Below, one piece after another: positions 55,080-64,000 of a stretch of 64,000 nucleotides of DNA; positions within the stretch are counted from its first letter, which is position 1, and every line of letters starts with the position of its first letter. The notes under the pieces are model-generated. The model saw only the letters and a program-made list of their open reading frames with translations, was not told the origin of the DNA and did no database searches. The stretch spans positions 34,862,909 through 34,926,908 of the forward strand of contig NC_091147.1 of the NCBI RefSeq assembly GCF_041381155.1. The letters run 5' to 3'. Source of the DNA: Argopecten irradians. Taxonomy: Eukaryota > Mollusca > Bivalvia > Pectinida > Pectinidae. A program made the translations under genes and the position numbers.

Positions 55080-56115
55080 ATTTTGCTGCACATTTTTGTA
55101 CTTAATTTTAGAAAATTGTCCACTGTAACAACAATGATAACTATTAAAACCCTCTTAAATGTGTAGGATTTTTAGGTTTAAAAGAAATTAAAAAAATGAT
55201 AGACCCAATGGAGCACGAGGTAAATTTACCGACTAAGCAGAGTAAGAGGTTAATCCTTATATTTACAATATTTTCTTTAAACAATAAAATCAACCAGAAC
55301 GACAGTTATTCGCGGTCAAAATTATACTGCCGTTATGTTTATCCATGCACAACAGCCATTCAGAAAAAGCGCGCCATTGACTGCAGCTAAAACCCGCCCT
55401 TTTCTCCATGAAATCAAAAGAAATAGTTCCTATATTTCAGTTATTTTATTCAAGTCAAATAGCAATAACACATTTAAAACATTAAATCCGTTTTATTGTA
55501 TATCTCCGATTGTTTGGTACATTGTTATTTGTAAACACTGATACGTGATTTTGTGGAATGTCAAAAGAAGTCCGCCAATGTTTACATGTACAAATTGAAT
55601 TCATAAGAAAGTGATCATACTAGATACTCAAAGAAAGTAGTCTAATAGGGACCCAGAGAAAGAAGTCTTATGATGGTCCTGAACAAAGTGGCCTAATACT
55701 GAGGTTTTAGACAGGTTTTATTGTAGTACGTTTTGATTTTAATTAGCGCCAATATGAAGAGCATGGATACTAAATATAGATATCTACCACAATGGCAAGT
55801 ATTTTTACCGTGTAAGGTTTACTATGGCAAAGTAAAGACAAAGAGATAAGTAATAATACATTGAACAAATTTCTGTCTATCTATCGATATATTCATTGAT
55901 TCTTCACCCTAACCTTTCCCTTACTGTATAGCAACTGTCTTTCGCGTGCCATTTATTTTTTCGCATTTTTTTGGTCAATGTTCAATTCTCTAAAATTCAT
56001 TTCCACTTACAAAATTTACGGATATATTACAGAATCTTCAAAAGACTAAATAACCACGATCTTGTTTTGAAACTGAACTCACGAAGTTTGATAGACAAGC
56101 ATCCCTCGGACTGTA
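55080..56115. other. Gene-free stretch downstream of the GT31 gene
   Basis: No supported coding. On the minus strand an AATAAA (complement of 55952-55957) could end the GT31 transcript. In that case the minisatellite would be transcribed. Confidence 0.35.
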
Positions 56116-56596
56116 TCAATATATATGGCACGAATTGTTCATGTAACCAATATATATATGGCGCGAATTGTTCATGTATCAATATATATATATGGTTCGA
56201 ATTGTTCATGTAACCATATATATATGGCACGAATTGTTCATGTATCAATATATATATGGCGCGAATTGTTCATGTATCAATATATATATGGCACGAATTG
56301 TTCATGTAACATATATATATGGCACGAATTGTTCATGTAACAATATATATATGGCACGAATTGTTCATGTAACAATATATATATGGCACGAATTGTTCAT
56401 GTAACCATATATATATATGGCACGAATTGTTCCTGTAACAATATATATATGGCACGAATTGTTCATGTAACCATATATATATGGCAAAAATTGTTCCTGT
56501 AACAATATATATATATGGCACGAATTGTTCATGTAACAAATATATATATGGCGCGAATTCCTCATGTATCAGTATGTATTTGGCATGAATTGCTAA
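56116..56596. repeat. Minisatellite, about 15 units of 30-32 bp
   Basis: The unit is ATATATATGGCACGAATTGT plus TCATGTAACA. Variation is concentrated in the (AT)n length, in CACG/CGCG/TTCG, and in the AACA/ATCA junction. It ends about 35 bp from the GT31 stop. Open frames on both strands are repeat artefacts. Confidence 0.95.
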
Positions 56597-56629
56597 AAGG
56601 CAATACAATCTAGCATTGGTTTACTCTGT

Positions 56630-57727
56630 CTACGGCGCACCAAATCGGAAGTCTGTATGTCTAAATTGCCACCATGTTTCTAACAATTGTTTCTGTGTAT
56701 GGCAACATTGTTGTACCAAGGCTAAATGCGAATATTTGCCATTGTTGTGAAAGAAATGGTTATCCTGTGGATTGATTCTAAGGTTCCTAGCAACAACGCC
56801 TAGCCATGCATCATCAATACCCAAGATATCTATATACGGAAAAGCATAACTGAATTTCCTTGCTACGTCCATACTTGTCAAATAAGCACCGCCGGCTAAA
56901 TAAGGCGGCCAATATTTGAAAGGAAATACCTCCCATGGAAGAAACCAAATTGACTTCTGGTCTCTCACCACTGGTTGAACTATGCGATGACCCATAAAAA
57001 GTGTCGCCATATCCGCTTCCGGGATGGAGTCAATGTACTTCCGAATTCTTGGAAAATCGATCAGAAAGTCGTCGTCAAGAAAAAGTAGGAACGTTGCTTC
57101 TTCACAGTATTGAACTGCCCAGTTAAACGACATGATAGATTTAAGTGTGTTGTTGAAATACGCATCTAGGAAGTCTTCCTGCACTATGTCTTTATGTCTC
57201 GCCGCCTCCGTATTGATAACGTCCTGCTGGAAGTTTTCGGAGCTGTTTCGCCCCAACATGAAGACAACCTTGACACTTTCGTCCGTTATATTACCCCATG
57301 TAATCCGTATGGACTGCCTTAGTAAGACATTTCGGACTGTCGATTTCACAATGATCAATATGGTACGAGAATTATCACTTTTGAAATGACAGTGACCCGG
57401 ATTATTCATATATATATAAGGATGAGGGTTCACCACCCCGACATCATCGGCAGTTATCGATGCATCCTTCATAATCTTTTTGTTGACAATATCTCGGACA
57501 TCAATGTGAAGTCCAAAAAATGAGCGATCTGATTTTTGCATCATGGCTTCAATTTTGTTATCCTCTTTCTTCATGTCCATTTCTTTCTCTGTACCCGTTA
57601 TGCCTAACAATATCTTAGATAATAGTACGATAACTATTAATATTAAAAGTACACGCAGGCGAATTAGCCTGATACATAATGCTGATGGCAAATTATTGAT
57701 AACAGCTTTCCACCTCAACCGCACCAT
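56630..57727 (-). CDS. GT31 beta-1,3-glycosyltransferase (beta-3-GalT/GnT type)
   Basis: 365 residues from the ATG at 57727, the first after a TTTGTTCCAG acceptor (exon start 57835). The open frame continues to 57844, but the part before 57835 is intronic. Membrane anchor at residues 23-42 (RLRVLLILIVIVLLSKILLG), then a stem and catalytic domain. GT31 motifs appear in order: RQSIRITWG (137-145), VVFMLGR (154-160), DIVQEDFLDAYFNNTLKSI (180-198), the metal-binding FLDDDFLID (216-224), PPYLAGGAYL (274-283) and IDDAWLG (304-310). The domain is full length. It should add Gal or GlcNAc in beta-1,3 linkage to glycoprotein or glycolipid glycans in the Golgi; donor and acceptor cannot be read from sequence. 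The minisatellite lies directly behind the stop. Confidence 0.95.
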   Translation of the reverse strand: MVRLRWKAVINNLPSALCIRLIRLRVLLILIVIVLLSKILLGITGTEKEMDMKKEDNKIEAMMQKSDRSFFGLHIDVRDIVNKKIMKDASITADDVGVVNPHPYIYMNNPGHCHFKSDNSRTILIIVKSTVRNVLLRQSIRITWGNITDESVKVVFMLGRNSSENFQQDVINTEAARHKDIVQEDFLDAYFNNTLKSIMSFNWAVQYCEEATFLLFLDDDFLIDFPRIRKYIDSIPEADMATLFMGHRIVQPVVRDQKSIWFLPWEVFPFKYWPPYLAGGAYLTSMDVARKFSYAFPYIDILGIDDAWLGVVARNLRINPQDNHFFHNNGKYSHLALVQQCCHTQKQLLETWWQFRHTDFRFGAP

Positions 57728-57835
57728 TCTGCTTTTAAAGTACAACCTCTGCGCATGCGTTGTCCAAGCACCAGCTAAAACGTCAAGGAAACCGTATGGA
57801 GATTTTGGGATTAATTGGGTAGCTACAGTGTATTT

Positions 57836-58202
57836 CTGGAACAAAAAAAAACCAAAAAGACATAAATGAAAAAAAATGTATTATTATATTTTATATTTAT
57901 TTTTAAATACAGATTTGGGATGCGTTCCCTAATGACATTATTAATTTTATTTTCATCTTCTAGTTTTCCATAACTATAATACTGTATCTTGGTACTGTAC
58001 ATGTGAGTATGACTTGTAATTCGTTATCCGAGTCATGGAACCATCAGATGGTACAGGATAGTGCTATTGTTGCATAACATGAAGGCTACGTAGCCGAAAA
58101 TTTGGAACATAGACGGTTGATATAATGAATATTGTAAGTTACGTTCCCTTTGGAGCACTTATGAGTAGTTATATAAAAATAAATTTCAGTTGTTTTTATT
58201 CC
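57836..58202 (-). other. Intron/5' flank of the GT31 gene
   Basis: Non-coding. Acceptor AG at 57837-57836 (minus). At least one upstream exon is expected but not identified. Confidence 0.4.
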
Positions 58203-58658
58203 TTAAAGGTCTACTAAATTTCCGAAACAAAAACACCCAACAAATGCAAGATTCAAGATTATTCCGAAACAAAAATTGAAAGTGTCTTAAAATCAATAGC
58301 AACATAGGAACATTTATATCGATGGCCTAAGATGAAGTTACAACACCCAACAAATGCAAGATTCAAGCGTAATCAATGTTAACAGGGAAGATTTCACTGT
58401 TTTGTCGTCTGGGGCACAGATATTCAGCTATTGCGAGGTATTAGGGACGGCAGCGGGAAACATAAGACGATCCGCGTTATGAAAATTGACCTATTTTGTA
58501 TTTTGCATTTGCATCTTAATACAATTGATCAGGACGTGATGATAAGTGTAGTATTAACGATAAGATAATAACTTTTAGATAACTTTAAATCCTCACTAAC
58601 GCTTTACATTCAAATGAAAGAAAAATAAATGCAGTTTCAGAAAGGTAGTGGCCTTTAA
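58203..58658 (+). mobile_element. TTAA-flanked MITE, family 2, with internal doubling
   Basis: TTAA-AGGTCTACTAAATTTCC to GAAAGGTAGTGGCCT-TTAA. The block CACCCAACAAATGCAAGATT occurs twice inside, so the copy is longer than 7987-8339. Confidence 0.85.
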
Positions 58659-58705
58659 TATAACCCCTTAATTCCCAATTACGTCAATCTTCGCCGATAA
58701 TGTAT

Positions 58706-59009
58706 CATTCTTGATACTCCAGGGGTTTCGATCACTTACGATAGGTACACCCATGGACTATCTCATTGTAAAACTGAAGGCAGCTCAGAGGAAAAAATCT
58801 GAACAAATCACAGGCCAGCAAAAATGTCCTTTGAAGACTAGAGAGAAAGCCTATCTTCAAAGTCTCACAGTCTACCACAGTGTACCGTTATACGGCTCTT
58901 TTCAAAGGACTAAATTACCTGTTCTATTTTGTTGCCTTCAAGTATACTATGAGATAGTCCAGGGGTGTAGAGATCGCAGTTGATCGGAACCCCTGGAGGA
59001 TCGAGGATG
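58706..59009 (+). mobile_element. CATCCTCG-family element with 9-bp TSD
   Basis: CATTCTTGATACTCCAGGGG to CCCTGGAGGATCGAGGATG, flanked by ATAATGTAT at 58697-58705 and 59010-59018. 304 bp and full length. The left arm lacks part of the CTCTACACCCC block. Confidence 0.92.
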
Positions 59010-59018
59010 ATAATGTAT

Positions 59019-60073
59019 TGTCGTTGAATAAATCGTCATAATTCCCTTTAGTATTTCAGAAGCTATTGGAATACTGATTATACCTGCTAAAACTGGAGAT
59101 TACAAGTAATATTTTGTGATCTTACATTTTTTTCATTTGACATTGTCTTTGTGCGGTTTTATTGAGTCGTAAAAGCTTTGTTCGTTGTATTGTCTAACAG
59201 GACAATTTGTTGTGAGGTAAAGATAACCACGAGGCATACTAACAGGTAGCCATTTTTAATAACAGCAAGCATTCTGGGTACATGGTTCTTACAACTTCCG
59301 GATCGGGTTGATAGAATACATAATAGCGGAACGCAACATAGAGCGAAACGCAACCTATCATCAACACTGTAATTCCTAATTTTGAACATTTTTATCATAT
59401 TTTCAGTGTGTACATTAATAACCGGCCTGCATGTTCTAGTGGATGTCTATGTGAGAATATCGTTCACTGCTTTTTCGAATATTATATGTTTCTAAATAAA
59501 TGATTCACGTCATGTCAATGTGCTTTTCTCATATATGTTTATTTACATAACAAACGAGCCATAGATTTTGACGAGTAAACATTTTCAAGAATTTTTAAAA
59601 AATATGAATGTAAATTTTTAAAATATACTCAGATATGTTTGCTTTCATAAATTGAGCCATATATTTTGACGATTTTTTAAGCATAAAAAATATTAATGTA
59701 ACTGTTTATTATATTCTCCGATATGTTTACTTTTATAATGGAGTCTTAGATTTTTGATGAGTACAAATTGTAAAGAGTTTTTAAAAAAATATGCATATTA
59801 ATGTTTATATTGATACAAGTACTGCTATACATGTGTAAATATCTACAGGAGATATTTTAAAAGTGAAAAGTACCAATTTGAAAATATTAGCGATTATTTT
59901 TTACCATATGACACCGAAGCTCTTTTATTGGAAAACCCTAAAATCTTGATAATAAGCCTGAAACGAAAGTAGGCCGGTCATGAGAGTAAACCTGGGATTT
60001 CTTGTCTGTGTACATTTTTTGTATCTTGAAATTAGTTCGGCTTTCACCCGGTACGAATTCTTTTAATCAACAG

Positions 60074-60076
<3 letters not shown>
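59019..60076. other. Gene-free stretch
   Basis: A minus-strand open frame at 59159-59398 has a hydrophobic run but no family motif or splice context, and I do not call it. Confidence 0.35.

Positions 60077-60162
<86 letters not shown>
60077..60162. repeat. (AC)n/(AT)n microsatellite
   Basis: About 34 AC units followed by about 9 AT units, uninterrupted. Confidence 0.97.
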
Positions 60163-60215
60163 TATAGTATCAGTCAAGAAAAAAGTGCGTGTCCATGTAG
60201 AGTTGAATATACAAA

Positions 60216-60304
60216 AAACTCAACGACCTTCCTTTTGTACTTTCGCCATTTCCTGAAGAGCCATCACGAAATGACGAAAGTACTAGAGGAAGGTCGTTGA
60301 GTTT
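60216..60304. repeat. Foldback palindrome, about 89 bp
   Basis: AACTCAACGACCTTCC with TTTGTACTTTCG at the left faces CGAAAGTACTAGAGGAAGG with TCGTTGAGTT at the right. The loop is near 60258-60267. Confidence 0.88.
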
Positions 60305-60505
60305 TATTTTTTTATATTATAGTATCATAGATATATGTATACTGTTTGTTAAAAAAATCGTGCAAAGTCCCTGTGATAAGAGGGATATGGAAATATACTG
60401 GTCTCTAAAATAAGCCCGGGATTTCCTTCTAAAAATAATACAAGCCGTCGCTTATTATCACGATGTTTTATGGTATATGACAGATATACTTAAATCAACA
60501 AAATA

Positions 60506-60527
60506 TAAAACTCAACGTTGAGTTTTA
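60506..60527. repeat. Perfect 22-bp palindrome, end-only derivative
   Basis: TAAAACTCAACG joined directly to its complement. This is the outermost 11 bp of each arm of the 60216-60304 palindrome without the rest. A block TTCAACTCTACATGGACA nearby is the inverse of sequence at 60189-60207. Confidence 0.8.
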
Positions 60528-61908
60528 TTTTTTTATTTTATCTTTTTTTTTTATATATATTCAACTCTACATGGACAGGTACTTAAATCAATATATATAC
60601 TCGTGTAATTATGTTAATTGGAACATATATCAACTGGCCATGGTATGTTGGGTGCTTCGATTTGTAACTTCTACCATTTTACACGTGTTTATTTTTCACT
60701 CTTTTCAAGCAGTATTTCATTTTAGACAAATGAATTCACTTTAAACATTACATTACATTTATTTAAAGTTTAAAAATACGAAGCCGCATATTACGGAATA
60801 AATATTATCATAAAATTTCAGATACGAAGTCACACCACGCGTACGACGGACCACTGTCGGGAATCACGTGGTTTTTAGGCGAGTCCAAGCACAAAAAAAT
60901 GTCTACCTTCTAGTTTCTGCTCAAGCGCCTCGATTTCCTGACCAGCAGACATTTTGTTTGAGTTTGTACCACGTGATTTCCGAAAATGGGGACCCATTCA
61001 ATGAAAATTGTTGATGTCATATATGTTTTGTTTTTAGTAGATGGACTAGTGAATAGAACTGTTTTATAAGTAATTATCCCCATTTTTAATTATCTATCTT
61101 TTCAAATGTCGTGTTTTCTGAAAAAAAATCATGACTTTTGGTATGACAACATCCATTTGCATTGGTCTCCTGTTGTGAGTTTCACTATAAAATACACTTA
61201 TATTACTTTTGTACCACTTTCAATACCGAGTCACACATGAGATTATGAATATCACCATATAATGCTGTGGACTTACACTAAAATTAAAATAAATATTCTA
61301 CCTTCACGATTGAATTCTAAATCCAATGAAACGTTCGTGTTGTACAATAACAGTGAATTCCACTAGAAATGTTATCAGAAAATTGCCCGGTATACATTTA
61401 AAATTACGTAACCTGATCTGAACGATCAATACTAACGTAATAAATATTAACAAAAATTCACAAACTTAAAACTTTCTGCTCACATGTTTTGGTGGCTGAT
61501 AGGTAGTTGTCTAGACTGAATTATGTATATGTTCGTCTTACACGTGTGTGAGTATGGCATCCAACAGCAATGGAACAAAATCGCTTAAAGTTTAAATTTC
61601 AAAACCTTGTCTCTCTTTATGACTGAACTGGTTAGTCAATACAAATTCTCAATGTGTTTAAATGCAAAGTAAAGATAGTCCACCATTATATACAAACATT
61701 AAGATATTTTTTATACATGTAATTCTTTAAGATATGTACTCATCAAATCTATGGCTCCGTGGATTTATGAAAGTAAATATATCGGAGAAAAGAACAATAT
61801 CAAAACTAGTAACATTTATTTAGATAAATACGACATTATAAAAAGTTGTGAAAGACATCTTTATATGGTTCCCTTTATAGCATGCAGGATTGTGAACAAG
61901 GTACACGT
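60528..61908. other. Gene-free stretch
   Basis: A weak inverted pair, ATCACGTGG near 60864 and CCACGTGATT near 60970. No coding is supported. Confidence 0.35.
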
Positions 61909-62025
61909 TTCTTCGTTAACCTGCCTATATTATTAGGCTTTTTAATTTTTTTGCCTATTATATAGACTATTATTATATTAGGCATTTTTTTAAAAGCCTA
62001 ATAATATGGGCAGGTTTAGCGGACT
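61909..62025. mobile_element. Short MITE with 10-bp TSD
   Basis: AACCTGCCTATATTATTAGG faces CCTAATAATATGGGCAGGTT with AGCGGACT. AGGTACACGT is repeated at 61899-61908 and 62026-62035. Same family as 24332 and 28739. Confidence 0.85.
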
Positions 62026-62056
62026 AGGTACACGTGTATGGTGAAAAGGACGCAAT

Positions 62057-62422
62057 TTAAAGGCCCACTTACATTCCGAAACGACTTTTATTTTTTCAAT
62101 TTGAATGTAAAACGAGATTGATAATTTGTAGTGTCACGAAAGTTATCAGCTTAAGGTTAAAACTGCACTTATCATTACCTTTTTGACAATTGAATTAAAT
62201 TAAATGTTAGTTTTCATTACGCGGGTCGTTTTATGTTTCCTGCAATCGTCCTTATTCCTGTCCCAGACGACAAAACAGCGAAATTAATCTTCAAAGAGAT
62301 TACACAGAAAAAAACTTTTTTTTCGAATTTGCCATCTTATGCCATCAATATAATTTTCCCTTTGTTGTTATTTTAAGAAACTTCATTTTTTGTTTGTTTC
62401 GGAAATGTAATTTGCCATTTAA
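62057..62422 (-). mobile_element. TTAA-flanked MITE, family 2, full copy
   Basis: TTAA-AGGCCCACTTACATTCCG to CGGAAATGTAATTTGCCAT-TTAA. Interior GCATAAGATGG-type and CGCGGGTCGTTTTATG blocks appear in reverse relative to 7987. Confidence 0.85.
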
Positions 62423-63478
62423 AAAAAACCAACAAATTACACATTGTACTTATGAACTGTGCCGATGTTAAGCTATTTCAAAATGTTTTAACTGTATTGC
62501 TGTTGTGGTGGGCCGATATAATTTAATAAAATGTAATGTGAAAAAAATCTAATTTACAAGCATTTCGACTACCGTATCGGTTTTATGTTTACTCAGGTAT
62601 TCAAATTCATTTTCTCCATTACTTTAGGCTTTAAAGCCCATCAGTACAAAACATAAACTTTTTACAAAGTAGTGTAGAGAGGACAGGTTGCATGTACACA
62701 TGTATAATAAATACATAGAGAATGGACAGTTATAATTTCATGGCAATAAATTTCTTCTTATTTGGTTAGCCTCGTAAATGTATTTACTTAACATAGACAA
62801 ATCTTTCAAATTAGTTGAGCCTATTAATTGTATTATTTTAAACACAGATGGCTTTTTCCAATAATTACGTTAAATCGTTTTGAACGAATATCACAAAAAA
62901 TGGACATACATGTATAAACAAAAAGTGGTATTCATGTTCAACATCACCAGAGTTACAGATTCTGCAAAAAACGCTTATTTCTAACAATATTTCTATATTT
63001 TCCTGATTCAATATTTAGCGAGTGGGGTGATAATCTCAATCTAGTGAGGGCAATTCTATTACTCTTCGAAATATATTTACTCAAATAAAACTGTAATGAT
63101 AATCCATCAACTAAATGTCTGTACAGGTGACATTGCGGGGAGTTCAAGTATTCAGACAGCTAAAATAATGGACCATGATTCCAATGGGTGACATTTGAAT
63201 TGCGCAAACCTCCCAAACCCATTTCCTTGGTTTATTTGGGTTTGTTAGAAATTCAATATTGAAAAAAAATCAAATGTATCCAAACTACTTTAAAATTATT
63301 GAAGCTATAAATCTAGACATTTAACGTCAATTACGAGTCTTAAAAAGACGAAACAAATGTATGACGTCCCCTAGCAACGCTGACAAGTCATAAAAAGAAA
63401 TGAGAAATGTACATGCATGATGTCGATAACACCATTGGAAAATTACAGCTGTTAAATAATATTGTCCTTGAATAAAGG
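62423..63478. other. Gene-free stretch
   Basis: No supported ORF or recognised repeat. Confidence 0.3.
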
Positions 63479-63620
63479 ATCTTACATGAGTGACTCTGTT
63501 ACATGAAATGTATCAAACGAGTTGTGTAATTTAATATGCCACGAGCCTTTAGGCGAGTGGCATATCATATCATCTAACGAGTTTGATAAATTTCATATCA
63601 CATAGTCACGAGTGTAAGAT
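63479..63620. repeat. Near-complete palindrome, 142 bp
   Basis: ATCTTACATGAGTGAC, TATCAAACGAGTT and ATGCCACGAGCC at the left mirror GGCGAGTGGCAT, AACGAGTTTGATA and GTCACGAGTGTAAGAT at the right. The loop is TTTA. Confidence 0.88.
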
Positions 63621-64000
63621 TCTATTTATCACATAACTTTAAATAATAAATAAAACATAGCTTTTGGTCACTATATAAAACAGTAGAAATCCGGTTCAGA
63701 TGTGACGTTTCCGTCTACTGAGACAATCTTGCAATGTCATATATATTATGACGTCAAAACTACCTTGACGTCATAATAGTGTTTTTACACATGTGAATTA
63801 CTCTATTTATGACATGGCTGGATAGGTTAGTTATGTGATGAATTTAAATATGTCATAACTGGGCGAAAATTTTGCCATGTTATGTTTCCTAGAATTGAAA
63901 ATCATAAGTTTTGATATGTGAAATCATCAAAAGGCACGGACATACACGTACAATGCTTTCTAAGTATTCGCAACAACAAAGAATTAATGAACTACAGCAG
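63621..64000. other. Gene-free end of window
   Basis: Contains ACTGGGCGAAAATTTTGCCATG, shared with 22685. Otherwise nothing recognised. Confidence 0.35.

Noticed and set aside
56116-56596. Regularly spaced repeats resembling a CRISPR array
   Set aside because: The whole unit including the would-be spacers is repeated, and the genome is eukaryotic; it is a minisatellite.
59159-59398. 79-codon minus-strand frame with a hydrophobic stretch
   Set aside because: Considered as an upstream exon of the GT31 gene, but no donor or frame link was found.

Overview
The window is AT-rich, intron- and repeat-laden animal DNA. It most likely comes from a marine bivalve mollusc, possibly scallop-like. The pointers are tRNA-derived SINEs with a CTCCGG-rich body, arrays of roughly 150-bp repeats ending in a hairpin plus CTAA, many short inverted-repeat elements, and the kinds of proteins encoded. 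The species cannot be fixed from sequence alone. There is no bacterial operon, rRNA, CRISPR array or clear functional tRNA gene.

Genes from left to right: (1) 787-1821 (+), the last coding exon of a gene whose body lies upstream, encoding a Ser-rich tail I do not recognise. (2) 13568-17942 (-), a spliced gene that I assembled from a TATA box, a signal-peptide exon, a 27-nt microexon and two tandem copies of a farnesoic-acid-O-methyltransferase-like (FAMeT) domain exon. All junctions are phase 1, giving 329 residues. (3) 25370-26606 (-), a decayed serpin, and 29640-30881 (-), its intact paralogue. The two lie in a tandem duplication of over 4 kb that includes a 5' non-coding exon and intron. 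(4) 34392-35357 (+), a type II membrane protein of DUF1647 type. (5) 43824-44807 (+), a type II membrane FkbM-family methyltransferase. (6) 56630-57727 (-), a GT31 beta-1,3-glycosyltransferase. Genes 4-6 each have an uninterrupted coding exon just after a splice acceptor, and each starts with a membrane anchor. Together they suggest a loose neighbourhood of Golgi glycan-modifying enzymes.

Most of the remaining sequence is short non-autonomous DNA transposons and derivatives. Two TTAA-flanked families are present, one with AGATGCTCC termini and one with AGGCCCACT termini. For both, empty target sites survive inside local duplications (4804-4807, 4920-4923, 28249-28252). A third family has long inverted repeats starting CATCCTCGATACTCC and 9-bp target duplications; it ranges from about 560 bp (carrying a SINE) down to 76-bp near-perfect palindromes. 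Smaller families have CRE-like palindromes in their arms, TACCGTATTT termini, or CTAAACCTGCC termini. There are also Helitron-like repeat arrays, a 30-bp minisatellite directly downstream of the GT31 gene, a 60-bp tandem repeat beside the FAMeT microexon, a (CA)n tract and an opposed poly-G/poly-C hairpin.

The most interesting items are the intact serpin ending in the ER-retention tetrapeptide RDEL with a predicted P1 Arg, the FAMeT gene built by duplicating a phase-symmetric exon, the empty sites that document transposition, and the possible glycan-methylation neighbourhood.
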